NCBI GenBank assembly: GCA_902567235.1 | Contig: CACFLX010000009.1 | Location: 1 to 58,403, forward strand | DNA length: 58,403 bases | Direction of reading: 5' to 3' | Origin: an uncultured Pelagibacteraceae bacterium | GTDB lineage: Bacteria; Pseudomonadota; Alphaproteobacteria; Pelagibacterales; Pelagibacteraceae | Part shown: positions 1 to 12,069 of the stretch, one piece after another | Layout of the letters: each line of letters opens with the position of its first letter | How positions within the stretch are numbered: the first letter of the stretch is position 1 | Position numbers and translations under genes: made by a program | Notes under the pieces: model-generated | What the model was told of the DNA's origin: nothing | The model's input: only the letters and a program-made list of their open reading frames with translations | The model's database searches: none

Positions 1-1497
1 GAGCAGATAAAAAAATTTGGAGATAAGGCAGAAGTAACTGAAGTTGGGCAGGTTCTATCTGTTGGCGATGGTATCGCGAGAATATATGGTTTAGATAATG
101 TTCAAGCAGGAGAGATGGTAGAATTTTCTGATGGATCAAAAGGTATGGCCTTAAACTTAGAAAGTGACAATGTTGGTGTTGTAATTTTTGGAGATGATAG
201 AGCAGTAAAAGAAGGTGATACAGTAAAAAGAACAGGAGCAATTGTTGATACACCTGTGGGAAAAGAATTATTAGGAAGAGTAGTTGATGGATTAGGAAAT
301 CCAATAGATGGCAAAGGAGCACTAGATAAAGGTATTAAAAGAAGCAGAGTTGAAGTTAAGGCACCAGGTATAATTCCAAGACAATCTGTAAATGAACCAA
401 TGCAATCAGGACTTAAATCAGTTGATAGTTTAGTTCCAATTGGGAGAGGTCAAAGAGAATTAATTATAGGTGATAGACAAACAGGAAAAACTGCAGTTGC
501 AATTGATACTATAATTAATCAGAAAAAAATAAATGAGTCTAATGATGAAAAACAAAAATTATATTGTATTTATGTGGCAATTGGTCAAAAAAGATCAACT
601 GTAAGACAAATAGAAAAATCTTTGGAAGAGGCGGGAGCTATGGAATATACTACTATAGTTGCTGCAACAGCATCAGATGCAGCACCACTTCAATTTTTAG
701 CTCCATATACTGGGTGTGCTATGGGAGAATATTTTAGAGACAACGGAATGCATGCTTTAATTATTTATGATGATTTATCTAAGCAAGCAGTTGCATATAG
801 GCAAATGTCATTATTGTTAAGAAGACCGCCTGGAAGGGAAGCTTATCCAGGAGATGTTTTTTATTTACATAGTAGACTTCTAGAAAGAGCAGCCAAACTT
901 AGCGATGAACATGGAGGAGGATCTTTAACAGCGCTCCCAATTATTGAAACACAAGGTGGTGATGTATCTGCTTTTATTCCAACCAATGTAATTTCAATTA
1001 CAGATGGACAAATATTTCTTGAAACAAATTTGTTTAATCAGGGCATTAGACCAGCAATTAACGTTGGTTTATCTGTATCTAGAGTTGGATCTTCAGCGCA
1101 AACAAAAGCAATGAAAAAAGTTTCTGGTTCAATGAAATTAGAATTGGCACAATATAGAGAAATGGCTGCATTTGCTCAATTTGGGTCAGATTTAGATGCC
1201 TCAACTCAAAAATTATTAAATAGAGGTTCAAAGTTAACAGAGCTTTTGAAACAAAAACAATATTCACCAATGACGGTTGCGGAACAAGTAATATCAGTTT
1301 TTTGTGGTGTTAAAGGATATTTAGATGATTTAGAACTTAAAGATATATCTTCATTTGAAAGAAAAATTATTGATAAATGTAAATCTGAAAAACCAGAAAT
1401 TTTGGAAGCGATTTCTAAATCAGGAAAATTAGAAGAAGATACTGAAAATTTATTGGTAGAAACTATTAAAGAATTAAAACAAAACTTTAACTCATAA
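1..1497 (+). CDS. atpA: ATP synthase F1 subunit alpha (5' end outside window)
   Basis: Partial gene: the reading frame is open from base 1, so only about the first dozen codons are missing; 498 residues are visible against roughly 510 in the family. The alpha subunit forms the F1 hexamer with beta and binds a non-catalytic nucleotide. Seen: the Walker A motif GDRQTGKT at bases 469-492, the alpha-specific GQKRSTV stretch near base 580, and the SRVGSSAQT loop near base 1080. It is followed after 4 bases by atpG, then atpD and atpC, the usual F1 order. Upstream atpH should lie just outside the window. No oddity seen. Confidence 0.98.
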   Translation, partial: EQIKKFGDKAEVTEVGQVLSVGDGIARIYGLDNVQAGEMVEFSDGSKGMALNLESDNVGVVIFGDDRAVKEGDTVKRTGAIVDTPVGKELLGRVVDGLGNPIDGKGALDKGIKRSRVEVKAPGIIPRQSVNEPMQSGLKSVDSLVPIGRGQRELIIGDRQTGKTAVAIDTIINQKKINESNDEKQKLYCIYVAIGQKRSTVRQIEKSLEEAGAMEYTTIVAATASDAAPLQFLAPYTGCAMGEYFRDNGMHALIIYDDLSKQAVAYRQMSLLLRRPPGREAYPGDVFYLHSRLLERAAKLSDEHGGGSLTALPIIETQGGDVSAFIPTNVISITDGQIFLETNLFNQGIRPAINVGLSVSRVGSSAQTKAMKKVSGSMKLELAQYREMAAFAQFGSDLDASTQKLLNRGSKLTELLKQKQYSPMTVAEQVISVFCGVKGYLDDLELKDISSFERKIIDKCKSEKPEILEAISKSGKLEEDTENLLVETIKELKQNFNS

Positions 1498-1501
1498 AAA
1501 T

Positions 1502-3794
<2,293 letters not shown>

Positions 3795-3795
<1 letters not shown>

Positions 3796-4193
3796 TGAGT
3801 GAAGAATTTAAAGTTGAAATAGTAAATCCTGAAAAATCTTTTCTGAGCAAAGAAAATGCTACAGAGGTCGTAGTACCTGCTTTTGAAGGAGAAATGGGTA
3901 TTTTAAAAGATCATATTTCAATTATTTCTTTTTTAAAGCCAGGAATAATAAAAGTTTATTCAAAATCAGAGGAAAATAAATATTTTGTAGAAGATGGAAT
4001 AGTAGAGTTTAAAGATAATAGTTTATCAATTTTAACTAGCTCAATTTATAATATTTCCGAACTGGATAGAAATAAAATAGATCAAATAATTAAAGAAGCC
4101 GAAAAAGAAGCTAGTGGTGAAAATATAGATGATCAAAAAAGATATTTAGTTGATCAAAAAATTGAAGTTTTAAAGAATTTGAATTTAAATTAA
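3795..4193 (+). CDS. atpC: ATP synthase F1 subunit epsilon
   Basis: Epsilon subunit of the F1 central stalk, an intrinsic regulator. 132 residues: an N-terminal beta-sandwich (residues about 4-85, with the AFEGEMGILKDH pattern at 29-40) and a charged C-terminal helical part. The start overlaps the atpD stop by one base. The 3' end overlaps the 3' end of the convergent rppH gene by 4 bases, leaving no room for a separate terminator. Confidence 0.95.
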
Positions 4194-4666
4194 TTTAAGA
4201 TTTTGAAAATTTCTTTCTTGAGGCTTTTGTAAACATTAAGTTTAAAATTTACAGCTATTTTTGTTAAATCTTCTAAATCAATCCATTTCCAATCTAAGAA
4301 TTCAGGATTTTTTGTGTTTATATTTATTTCAGATTCTTTTCCAATAAATCTCATAACAAACCATTTTTGTGTTTGACCTTTGAACCTACCTCTCCAAATA
4401 ATTCCTATTAAATTATCAGGCAAAATATAAGTTAATTTTTCTTCAATTTCTTGAATAAGTTTTACACTCACAATGCTGGTTTCTTCTTTTAGTTCTCTTA
4501 ATGCTGCTTCGTAATAATTCTCACCCTTATCAATACCTCCTTGAGGCATTTGCCAAAAATTTTTTGGATTATCAATTCTTTTTGCAACAAAAACCTTATT
4601 TTTATTGTTTAATAAAACAATTCCCACTCCTTTTCTTAAGGGTAATTTAGAAAAATTTCTTATCAT
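4190..4666 (-). CDS. rppH: RNA pyrophosphohydrolase (Nudix)
   Basis: Removes pyrophosphate from the 5' triphosphate end of RNAs and so starts 5'-end-dependent decay. 158 residues. A complete Nudix box runs from residue 43 to 65 (GG-I-D-K-GE, then REL-KEE), preceded by the FWQMPQGG stretch typical of RppH and diadenosine-polyphosphate Nudix enzymes. Last gene of the rplU operon, 7 bases after ctpA; the ctpA-rppH neighbourhood is common in Alphaproteobacteria. Its end overlaps atpC by 4 bases. Confidence 0.93.
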   Translation of the reverse strand: MIRNFSKLPLRKGVGIVLLNNKNKVFVAKRIDNPKNFWQMPQGGIDKGENYYEAALRELKEETSIVSVKLIQEIEEKLTYILPDNLIGIIWRGRFKGQTQKWFVMRFIGKESEININTKNPEFLDWKWIDLEDLTKIAVNFKLNVYKSLKKEIFKILN

Positions 4667-4673
4667 TTATTTC

Positions 4674-5813
4674 TTAGCCATTAAGTAATTTAATGGCAAA
4701 ATCAAGCTGATTATCAGTTTCAGTTCCAATTCTAAATTCATCTGAACTTTCGCTAACTTCTATATCTGGCGTTATGCCAGTCCCAGAAATTGATTTTCCT
4801 GATGGTAGATAATATTTTGAAATTGTTAATCTTATAGCGCCTTTATTTTTCAATGGTATGATTGATTGAACTGATCCTTTACCATAAGAATTTTCTCCAA
4901 TTAAAATTGCTCTTTTATGATCTTTAAGAGCACCTGCAACAATTTCTGATGCTGAGGCAGATCCATAATTAATTAAAACTAATAAAGTTTCTCCATTGAT
5001 TATATCTCCTTTTCTTGCAAAATATTTTTTATTTTCAAAAGACTTTCTACTTTTGGTAGATACAATTTCACCATCATCTAAAAAAAAATCAGATATTTTA
5101 ACAGCTTGAGATAGCAATCCTCCTGGATTATTTCTTAAATCAAGCACATACTTGTTAATCTTCTTTTTTTTAAATTTTTCTATTTTATTTTTTATTTGTT
5201 TTGAACTGTTATCATTAAATGCTGTAAGCCTTATATATCCAACATCATTATTAATTATTTTTGATTTTACTGATTTTACTTCTATGATTTCTCTTGTGAT
5301 TTCAAAAACTAATGCCTTTTTTACTCCTTTTCTTCTAACTGTTATCTCTAGTTTTGATCCAACAGGACCCCTCATTAATTCTACAGCCTCACTTAAAGTT
5401 TTTCCTTGAACCTGAATTTCATTTATTTTTACAATATAGTCACCAGCTTTTACGCCTTCTCTTTCAGCAGGAGAATCATCCATTGGTGTTATTACTTTTA
5501 CAACACCAAACTCCATTCCAACTTCTATACCTAAACCACCAAACTTTCCGCTAGTTTCAGTTTCCATTTCTTGGAAAGTTTCTGGAGACATATAAGCAGA
5601 GTAAGGATCTAATGATTGTAAAACTCCATTAATAGCAGCATCTATAGTATCGCTTTGATTTACTTCTTCGACATATTCTTTATTTATTTTTTCTAGTACC
5701 TCTCCTAACAAATCAATCTTTTCATAAATATTTTCATCATTCGTTGCAAAGCATATTTTAGAAAAAATAAACGAAAATATAGTTAGAGAAATTAATATAG
5801 ATTTTTTTTTCAT
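4674..5813 (-). CDS. ctpA: Carboxy-terminal processing peptidase, S41 family
   Basis: Periplasmic serine protease that trims C-termini of envelope proteins. 379 residues: signal peptide 1-23 ending in CFA, PDZ domain about 90-170 (GLGIEVG, then GDYIVKINE), and an S41 catalytic core. The core has LDLRNNPGGLL at 225-235, the nucleophile region GSASASEI at 284-291 and the general-base Lys in GKGSVQ at 311-316. The start overlaps the rsfS stop by 4 bases (ATGA). An EnvC-like murein hydrolase activator gene often sits upstream of ctpA in Alphaproteobacteria and is absent here. Confidence 0.95.
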   Translation of the reverse strand: MKKKSILISLTIFSFIFSKICFATNDENIYEKIDLLGEVLEKINKEYVEEVNQSDTIDAAINGVLQSLDPYSAYMSPETFQEMETETSGKFGGLGIEVGMEFGVVKVITPMDDSPAEREGVKAGDYIVKINEIQVQGKTLSEAVELMRGPVGSKLEITVRRKGVKKALVFEITREIIEVKSVKSKIINNDVGYIRLTAFNDNSSKQIKNKIEKFKKKKINKYVLDLRNNPGGLLSQAVKISDFFLDDGEIVSTKSRKSFENKKYFARKGDIINGETLLVLINYGSASASEIVAGALKDHKRAILIGENSYGKGSVQSIIPLKNKGAIRLTISKYYLPSGKSISGTGITPDIEVSESSDEFRIGTETDNQLDFAIKLLNG

Positions 5814-6160
5814 ATAATAATTTTTTCTTTAGGAATTAGTTCAGACCATATTTTTTCAAGTTCATAAAACTTTCTTTTTTCCGGATTAAATATATGAACT
5901 ATTAAATCTATTCCATCAATTAATTTCCAATCATTACTATCTTTACCTTCAATTTTGCAGTTATTAACACCATTATTTTTAAATTTTTCTAAAACTTGCT
6001 CAGATAGTGCTTGAATATGTCTTGATGAAGTTCCACTAGCAATAATCATATGATCTGCAATTGAGGATTTATTTTTGAGATCTATAGACACAATGTCGAG
6101 GGCTTTATTTGAATCTAATGTGTTAATTATTATTTTTTTTAGATTCGTTATTTTATCCAT
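5810..6160 (-). CDS. rsfS: Ribosomal silencing factor RsfS (Iojap/DUF143)
   Basis: Binds ribosomal protein L14 and blocks subunit joining when nutrients are short. 116 residues, the normal compact RsfS length. Family features seen are the ADHMIIASGTSSRH segment (35-48), the GKDSNDWKLIDGIDLIVHIF segment (72-91) and the C-terminal FYELEKIWS. It lies 17 bases downstream of nadD, the classic nadD-rsfS pair, but rlmH, the frequent next gene, is missing and ctpA follows directly. Confidence 0.93.
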   Translation of the reverse strand: MDKITNLKKIIINTLDSNKALDIVSIDLKNKSSIADHMIIASGTSSRHIQALSEQVLEKFKNNGVNNCKIEGKDSNDWKLIDGIDLIVHIFNPEKRKFYELEKIWSELIPKEKIII

Positions 6161-6177
6161 TAATTAAACAAATTTTA

Positions 6178-6705
6178 TCAAATTTTTCTCAATTTAGAAG
6201 ATGAAATATTTATTTTTTTAAATTTTACAAATTTTAATTTTTTTTTGTTTAGCTTCTTAAAAGCCACAGATTTTAATGATTTTGATTTATAATTTGTTCT
6301 GTCAAAAACTAAAATATTACATTTTGATGAAATTATTTTCCATTTATGCCATCTATGAAAAGAAATCAAATTATCTGCACCCATTAAGAAAAAAATTTCT
6401 TCAGTTCTATTTTTTTTTTTTAAATAATTTATTAAATCAATAGTTTTGTTTGATTGAATCTTATCTTCAAAAAATTTAACTGAAATAAATTTATTTTTTT
6501 TGGAAATTTTTTTCGCAAGATCTATTCTTTTTTTAAGTGTAAAGTGACATTTTGATTTAAAAGGATTTTTTTTTGTAACCGCCCAAATTATTTTATTAAT
6601 TCTAAATTTTTTTTTTGCTTCAACAGAAATCTTAAGATGACCTTTGTGAGCTGGATCAAAAGATCCTCCAAGAATTCCTATTTTTTTCTTTTTATTATTT
6701 TTCAA
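6178..6705 (-). CDS. nadD: Nicotinate-nucleotide adenylyltransferase
   Basis: Adenylates nicotinate mononucleotide to deamido-NAD in NAD synthesis. 175 residues, slightly short. The nucleotidyltransferase motif GILGGSFDPAHKGHL is at 9-23 (with the HxGH-type signature), the MGADNLISFHRW motif is in the middle, and an ISSSKLR motif close to the C-terminus replaces the usual ISSTxIR. Very Lys-rich and AT-rich. It sits between proA (1-base gap) and rsfS. Confidence 0.92.
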   Translation of the reverse strand: MKNNKKKKIGILGGSFDPAHKGHLKISVEAKKKFRINKIIWAVTKKNPFKSKCHFTLKKRIDLAKKISKKNKFISVKFFEDKIQSNKTIDLINYLKKKNRTEEIFFLMGADNLISFHRWHKWKIISSKCNILVFDRTNYKSKSLKSVAFKKLNKKKLKFVKFKKINISSSKLRKI

Positions 6706-6706
6706 T

Positions 6707-7957
6707 TTAATTTCTTATTTGCCCTTTACCTAGAACTTCATATTTATATGAAATTAATTGATTTAAACCCACAGGTCCTCTTGGCGGCATAGTATTAGTT
6801 GAAATACCAACTTCACCACCAAATCCAAATTCACCTCCATCAGCAAATTGAGTTGATGTATTATGCATTGCTATTGAACTTTTTATATTTTTTAAAAAAA
6901 GATTAGCATTTTTTTTGTTTTTAGTAATTATACTATCTGTATGCATTGTTCCATATTTATTAATATGATTAATTGCTTCTAAAATATTATTAACCGACTT
7001 TACTGATACTTTGGCAGATAAATATTCTGTTGACCAATCTTTTTCTTTAGCTAACTTAGATTTGCCATTAAAGTTCTTTTTAATAATATTATCAGCAAAT
7101 ATTTTACAATTATTATTTGTTAATTTTTCTAATATTGGGTTACAAAATTCTTTTATAATTTTTTTGTGCATCAAAATTGTTTCAGTAGCTCCACATATGC
7201 TAGTATTTCTCAGTTTTGCATTGTGAACGACGTTAATTGCCATATTTAAATTTGCATCTTTATCAATATAAGTATGGCAAATTCCTTCCAAGTGTCCAAT
7301 TATTGGAACTGAGGATAAGTCTTGTACTTTTTTAACTAAGTTTTTTCCACCTCTTGGAATTATAACATCAATAAAATTTTTCATTTTTGAAAGCATGTAG
7401 TCCACAGATTTTCTGTTTTTGTCTTTTATTATTTGAACATAATTTTGATCAATATTGTTTATTCTAAGAGCTTCTCGAAATAAATTTGCAAGGATTCTGT
7501 TTGAATTATATGCTTCTGATCCACCTCTAAGAATGACAACATTGCCTGATTTAAAACATAAGCTTGCAACATCAGATGTAACATTTGGTCTGCTTTCATA
7601 AATAATACCAATTACACCAATTGGAGTTGAAACTTTTTTAATAATTAATCCATTTGGTCTTTTCCATTTATCAATCACTTTATTTGTTGGATCATTTAAT
7701 TTTATAATTTTACTAATTGAAGCTTTAATTTCTGTAAGTTTTTTATCATTTAAAGTCAGTCTACTTATTAAGTTTTCAGGAAGATTATTTCTGATTGCAA
7801 ACTCTATATCTTTATTATTTTCTCTAACAATATTGTTCTTATTTTTATTAATCAGTTGCAAATATTTTTTTAAAACTTTATTTTTATTATTTTTATCAAC
7901 TTTAATTTTAGAAGCTTTTTTTGCTTTTATTCCAATATTTATTAATTTTTTCGACAT
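6707..7957 (-). CDS. proA: Gamma-glutamyl phosphate reductase
   Basis: Second step of proline synthesis: reduces gamma-glutamyl phosphate to glutamate semialdehyde with NADPH. 416 residues, normal. Aldehyde dehydrogenase fold with the catalytic Cys255 in NTSICGATET, the PIGVIGIIYESRPNVT segment at 112-127 and VILRGGSEA at 141-149. It directly follows proB (start and stop touch), so the two proline enzymes are co-translated. Confidence 0.96.
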   Translation of the reverse strand: MSKKLINIGIKAKKASKIKVDKNNKNKVLKKYLQLINKNKNNIVRENNKDIEFAIRNNLPENLISRLTLNDKKLTEIKASISKIIKLNDPTNKVIDKWKRPNGLIIKKVSTPIGVIGIIYESRPNVTSDVASLCFKSGNVVILRGGSEAYNSNRILANLFREALRINNIDQNYVQIIKDKNRKSVDYMLSKMKNFIDVIIPRGGKNLVKKVQDLSSVPIIGHLEGICHTYIDKDANLNMAINVVHNAKLRNTSICGATETILMHKKIIKEFCNPILEKLTNNNCKIFADNIIKKNFNGKSKLAKEKDWSTEYLSAKVSVKSVNNILEAINHINKYGTMHTDSIITKNKKNANLFLKNIKSSIAMHNTSTQFADGGEFGFGGEVGISTNTMPPRGPVGLNQLISYKYEVLGKGQIRN

Positions 7958-9064
7958 TTATATTTCAACCATATCATCTTTGTGAACTACTTCCGATTTA
8001 GAAATGTATCCCAAAAGTTCATAAATTTTATTTGAATGCTGGCCTTGGATTTTATTAATTTCCTCAGAAGAAAAAGAACTTAAACCTCTGGCATATTCTT
8101 TAAAATTTTTATCTAATATTTTTATATGATCTCCTTTATTAAATTTTCCTTCAACTTTTTTAATTCCCGCAGCCAATAGACTCTTGCCTTTTTTAAGAGC
8201 ATTAATAGCTCCATCATCAATTATCAATTCCCCTTTTGGTGACACAGAACTAATAATCCATTTTTTTCTAGCGTCTAGTTTTGAGACCTTTGGTAAAAAC
8301 CAAGTACACTTATTTTTTTCTATAATCTTTTTAATGGGTCTTTCCAAAAGACCATTAGCTATAACCATCACACACCCAGATAGCTGACAAATTTTTGCAG
8401 CTTCAATCTTAGTTTTCATTCCTCCAGTTCCATGTTCACTTATACTTTTTGTGGCGATCTTTTCTATATCAGTATTTATATTTTTAATTTCTTTTATTAG
8501 TTTTGAGTTTTTAAATAATTTTGGATTTTGAGTATACAAACCGTCAACATCTGAAAGCAAAACTAAACAATCAGCACCAGAAATTTGTGCTACTCGAGAA
8601 GCCAACCTATCATTATCTCCATATTTTATTTCAGTCGTAGCAATACTATCATTTTCATTTACAACTGGAACAAAACCTAATTCAAATAAATTTTCAAAAG
8701 TTCTTTTTGCATTTATTGCTCTTCTTCTCTGCTCGGTGTCTTCTAGTGTAAGTAAAATTTGTGAAAGATTAATTTTCTTTAAACTAAATATCCTATTAAA
8801 AAGATTCATTAGCTCAATTTGACCAACAGAAGCTACAGCCTGACTTTTATCAATTTTTAAATTTTTTTTATTTAAACTTAATTTTTTACAACCCAAAGCT
8901 ATTGCACCAGAACTTACTAGAATTATATTTTTATTTTGATCTATTAAGTCTTTTATATCTTTTGCAAATTCTGCTAACCATTTTTTTCTAATTACTTTTT
9001 TTTCATCAATTAAAATTGTAGATCCAATTTTTATTACAATTGTTTTAGATTTTTTAAGATACAT
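7958..9064 (-). CDS. proB: Glutamate 5-kinase with PUA domain
   Basis: First step of proline synthesis: phosphorylates glutamate. 368 residues. The amino-acid kinase domain covers about 1-260 (VIKIGSTILID at 10-20, VSSGAIALG near 50, ENDSIATTEIKYGDND near 137-152). A C-terminal PUA domain covers about 275-355 and is present in most full-length bacterial enzymes. The start lies 11 bases inside the 3' end of obgE, so the genes overlap. Confidence 0.96.
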   Translation of the reverse strand: MYLKKSKTIVIKIGSTILIDEKKVIRKKWLAEFAKDIKDLIDQNKNIILVSSGAIALGCKKLSLNKKNLKIDKSQAVASVGQIELMNLFNRIFSLKKINLSQILLTLEDTEQRRRAINAKRTFENLFELGFVPVVNENDSIATTEIKYGDNDRLASRVAQISGADCLVLLSDVDGLYTQNPKLFKNSKLIKEIKNINTDIEKIATKSISEHGTGGMKTKIEAAKICQLSGCVMVIANGLLERPIKKIIEKNKCTWFLPKVSKLDARKKWIISSVSPKGELIIDDGAINALKKGKSLLAAGIKKVEGKFNKGDHIKILDKNFKEYARGLSSFSSEEINKIQGQHSNKIYELLGYISKSEVVHKDDMVEI

Positions 9065-10037
9065 ATTTAATTAATTTGGATTTAATTTTTGATATTGATT
9101 TTTTATCTAATGTTGAAAGTGTTATCAGATTTACTTTATGTTTTTTTAAAAAATCATTTTTAATTTTTTTTACTTCCTTGTCTTCCAAAAGATCTGTTTT
9201 GTTCAAAACAACTAATTCATCTTTTTTTAACATATCTTTACTATAGTTTTTAAGCTCTTTTCTAACTTGACTATAAGATTTTTTTAAATCCTCTTCTGTT
9301 ATATCAATTAAATGAAGTAAAGACTTGCATCTTTCAATATGTTTAAGGAATTTTATACCCAACCCTATACCCTCGTGTGCACCTTCTATGATACCCGGAA
9401 TATCAGCTAGAGTTATTTCTTTATCATCATAAATTGCAACGCCAAGATTAGGATTTAGTGTGGTAAATTTATAATTAGCAATTTTTGGTGTTGCACTTGT
9501 TATTGCTGCTAACAAACTAGATTTGCCTGCATTTGGTAAACCAATGATACCAATGTCTGCTATCGTTTTTAATTGAAGCCAAATCCAAAATTCTTCTCCC
9601 TTGGTTCCTTTGGTAAATTTTTTTGGAGCTCTATTTGTTGAAGATTTAAATCTAGTATTACCAAATCCTCCTCTACCACCAATTGCTACAACAAATTCTT
9701 CACTCTCTTTTTTAAAATCAAAAATTAAAGTTTTATTATCTTCTTCAAATACTTGTGTGCCAACTGGAACCTTAAGATATAAATTTTTTCCACCTCTACC
9801 AGTTTGATTTTTCCCTTTTCCATCGCCACCTCTTTCTGATTTAAAATGTTGTTGATATCTAAAATCAATAAGAGTATTTAAATTTCTTTCTGATTTTAAA
9901 ATTATTGAACCACCTTTTCCCCCATCTCCACCATCGGGTCCTCCAAATTCAATAAATTTTTCTCTTCTAAAACTTGGTGATCCTGAACCACCATCACCTG
10001 CTTTGATAAATATTTTGACTTGATCTAAAAATTTCAT
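9054..10037 (-). CDS. obgE: GTPase Obg (ribosome assembly)
   Basis: Late 50S assembly and stress GTPase. 327 residues: the Gly-rich Obg fold occupies 1-158 (repeated GGxGG patterns), followed by the G domain with G1 GLPNAGKSS at 166-174, G3 DIPGI and G4 NKTD near 280. The protein ends right after the G domain, so it lacks the long variable C-terminal domain of some homologues. The start follows a good Shine-Dalgarno sequence (AAGGAG about 10 bases upstream on the minus strand). Located after rplU-rpmA, as in most bacteria. Confidence 0.97.
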   Translation of the reverse strand: MKFLDQVKIFIKAGDGGSGSPSFRREKFIEFGGPDGGDGGKGGSIILKSERNLNTLIDFRYQQHFKSERGGDGKGKNQTGRGGKNLYLKVPVGTQVFEEDNKTLIFDFKKESEEFVVAIGGRGGFGNTRFKSSTNRAPKKFTKGTKGEEFWIWLQLKTIADIGIIGLPNAGKSSLLAAITSATPKIANYKFTTLNPNLGVAIYDDKEITLADIPGIIEGAHEGIGLGIKFLKHIERCKSLLHLIDITEEDLKKSYSQVRKELKNYSKDMLKKDELVVLNKTDLLEDKEVKKIKNDFLKKHKVNLITLSTLDKKSISKIKSKLIKYVS

Positions 10038-10072
10038 AATACAACTCCTTTTGATTTTTTAAGTTGTATTTA

Positions 10073-10327
10073 TTAATTGGGTTTTACAGAAACAAACGTT
10101 CTATCAGATTTAGTTTTTTTAAATTCTACTTTGCCTTTAACCTTTGCAAATATAGAATGATCTTTACCCATACCAACGTGCTCACCAGGAAAAATTTTTG
10201 TTCCTCTTTGTCTAACAATTATATTACCTGGTATAACATATTGACCACCATATTTTTTTACACCAAGTCTTCGACCAGCACTATCACGTCCGTTTCGAGA
10301 TGATCCACCTGCTTTTTTTGTTGCCAT
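10073..10327 (-). CDS. rpmA: 50S ribosomal protein L27
   Basis: L27 sits near the peptidyl transferase centre. 84 residues, normal. The N-terminus [16 protein letters not shown] carries the conserved tail, followed by [21 protein letters not shown]. No N-terminal cleavable extension of the Firmicutes type. It is 2 bases downstream of rplU. A 79-codon open frame on the opposite strand is only its shadow. Confidence 0.98.
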   Translation of the reverse strand: MATKKAGGSSRNGRDSAGRRLGVKKYGGQYVIPGNIIVRQRGTKIFPGEHVGMGKDHSIFAKVKGKVEFKKTKSDRTFVSVKPN

Positions 10328-10329
10328 AA

Positions 10330-10728
10330 TTAAATCTTACTTTTTTCTTCTTTTATTTTTTTTGTCTCTTTTTTTTCTACTTTTTTTGCTTCAGAAAGTA
10401 TAGCACCATCTTTCGCAAAAATTTTTTTTATCTTTATTAGAGAATATTGTTGTCTGTGTCCATTTTTCCTTCTTGAATTTTGTCTTCTTCTTTTTTTAAA
10501 TATTAAAATAGTTCTATTTTTACTATTTTTTACTAGTTCAGCTTCTACTTTTGCACCCTTAACAAGCGGCGAACCAACTTCTAAATTTTTGTCATCTCCG
10601 TATGCAAGAACTTCATTAAATTCAATTTTGCTTTCAGGTTTGCTATTTTTAATTTTTTCGATTTTTAATATATCGCTAGCTTTAACTTTATATTGTTTTC
10701 CACCTGTTTGTATTACTGCAAATGACAT
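10330..10728 (-). CDS. rplU: 50S ribosomal protein L21
   Basis: Large-subunit protein that binds 23S rRNA. 132 residues: residues 1-103 are the conserved L21 domain ([13 protein letters not shown] at 3-15, [16 protein letters not shown] near 79-94), and about 29 Lys/Glu-rich residues extend the C-terminus, as in other Alphaproteobacteria. First gene of the long minus-strand operon; a near-consensus promoter lies 28-55 bases upstream. Confidence 0.97.
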   Translation of the reverse strand: MSFAVIQTGGKQYKVKASDILKIEKIKNSKPESKIEFNEVLAYGDDKNLEVGSPLVKGAKVEAELVKNSKNRTILIFKKRRRQNSRRKNGHRQQYSLIKIKKIFAKDGAILSEAKKVEKKETKKIKEEKSKI

Positions 10729-10755
10729 TGTAAATCCTAAATTTTTATAAGTGGC

Positions 10756-10783
10756 AATATAGTTCCAGACCTCTTTTAGTCAA
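10756..10783 (-). promoter_or_regulatory. Sigma-70 promoter of the rplU operon
   Basis: On the minus strand a TTGACT -35 box (10778-10783) and a TATATT -10 box (10756-10761) are separated by 16 bases. The predicted start is near 10749, giving a leader of about 20 bases before rplU. The match is far better than upstream sequences of most other genes here, fitting a strongly expressed ribosomal protein operon. Inferred from the sequence only. Confidence 0.7.
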
Positions 10784-10793
10784 GTTGAATAAA

Positions 10794-11513
10794 TTAGAAA
10801 TTATCCTTTAAATCTCTTAATTTTGAAAAGTCTTCTAGATTTTTTGCTCTTAAAAAAATGTTGCACGCTAATTCTTCCTCAATTGTTGAAGGAATTGTAG
10901 GTAAATTATTTTTTAACTTATGCTCAATTTCAATAATTTTTTTTTTTAAATTTTTATTATCTTCTTCATACTTTTTACAGAATATTGAATTTTTAAGTGT
11001 GTATTCATGACCACAATAGATTTTAGTTTCAATAGGAAGCTTTTTTAACTTATTTAAAGATTCAAACATTTGCTCGTATGTACCCTCAAATATTCTGCCA
11101 CAACCAAGTGAAAACAAAGTATCTCCAGTAAAAGCAATTTTTTCTTTTTGAAAATAAAAACATATATGTCCCGATGTATGTCCTGGAATATGAATAATTT
11201 TTGATTCAAAATCCTCATTAGTCCAAATTTGACCATCTTCAACAAGTATATCTATTTCTGGTATTCTATCTTTATCACTTTTAAATCCAACAATCTTTGA
11301 TCCATATTGTTTTTTTAAATTAATATTTCCACCAACATGATCATAATGATGATGTGTATTTAAAATAAATCTTAAATTAATATTTCTTTTTTCAACAAAA
11401 TCAATAATAGGCCCAGATTCGCTTGGGTCTATAACACATGCATTTTGATTTTTTTCATTAATCAAAAGATATGAAAAATTATCTTTAAGACACTTTATAA
11501 TTTCTACTTTCAT
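10794..11513 (-). CDS. gloB: Hydroxyacylglutathione hydrolase (glyoxalase II)
   Basis: Hydrolyses S-lactoylglutathione to lactate and glutathione in methylglyoxal detoxification. 239 residues, metallo-beta-lactamase fold. The metal motif THHHYDHVGG is at 53-62, then HIPGHTSGH and FTGDTLFSLGCGRIFEG, and the glutathione-binding CGHEYTLKN segment is present. It starts 1 base after metW and is last in the metX-metW-gloB run. Confidence 0.93.
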   Translation of the reverse strand: MKVEIIKCLKDNFSYLLINEKNQNACVIDPSESGPIIDFVEKRNINLRFILNTHHHYDHVGGNINLKKQYGSKIVGFKSDKDRIPEIDILVEDGQIWTNEDFESKIIHIPGHTSGHICFYFQKEKIAFTGDTLFSLGCGRIFEGTYEQMFESLNKLKKLPIETKIYCGHEYTLKNSIFCKKYEEDNKNLKKKIIEIEHKLKNNLPTIPSTIEEELACNIFLRAKNLEDFSKLRDLKDNF

Positions 11514-11514
11514 T

Positions 11515-12069
11515 TTACTTTTCTATTACAAAAATACCTAATTGAGAAAATAAATTTTTATAACTTAAATTTTTACTATTAATTTTTATATTTTTTTTAT
11601 TACAATAATTCACAAAATCTTTAATAGTGCACATATGCAGATTAGGAGTGTTGTACCACTCGTTTGGTAAATCTTTCGTTATTGGCATTGTTCCTTTTAA
11701 AAGTAGATGTATTCTTACTTTCCAATAACCAAAATTTGGTATTGTAACAATTGCCTTTTTACCGACCCTTAATAATTCACTAATTACATTTTCTGGATCT
11801 AGAAAAGCTTGAAGTGTTTGGCTTAAAATAACATAATCGAATGATGAATTAGGAAACTGCTTTAAATCTTTTTCAGCATCTCCCTCAATAACCGTTAATC
11901 CTTTAGCCACACATTTTTGAACATTACTTTTTAATATTTCCAAACCTCTTATATCATTTGTAATATTTTCATTAATATATTTCATTAATTCACCATCTCC
12001 ACAACCAACGTCTAGAACTTTTGATTTTTTTTCAACCAGGTTTGCTATTTTATTAAATTCTTTTTTCAT
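11515..12069 (-). CDS. metW: Methionine biosynthesis protein MetW (methyltransferase-like)
   Basis: SAM-dependent methyltransferase-fold protein that partners MetX; in several proteobacteria MetX needs MetW for full activity. 184 residues. Seen: the SAM-binding motif VLDVGCGDGE at 18-27, then VIEGDAEKDL and SFDYVILSQTLQAF. The start lies 17 bases inside metX, so translation is probably coupled. The metX-metW order is a conserved proteobacterial pair. Confidence 0.93.
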   Translation of the reverse strand: MKKEFNKIANLVEKKSKVLDVGCGDGELMKYINENITNDIRGLEILKSNVQKCVAKGLTVIEGDAEKDLKQFPNSSFDYVILSQTLQAFLDPENVISELLRVGKKAIVTIPNFGYWKVRIHLLLKGTMPITKDLPNEWYNTPNLHMCTIKDFVNYCNKKNIKINSKNLSYKNLFSQLGIFVIEK

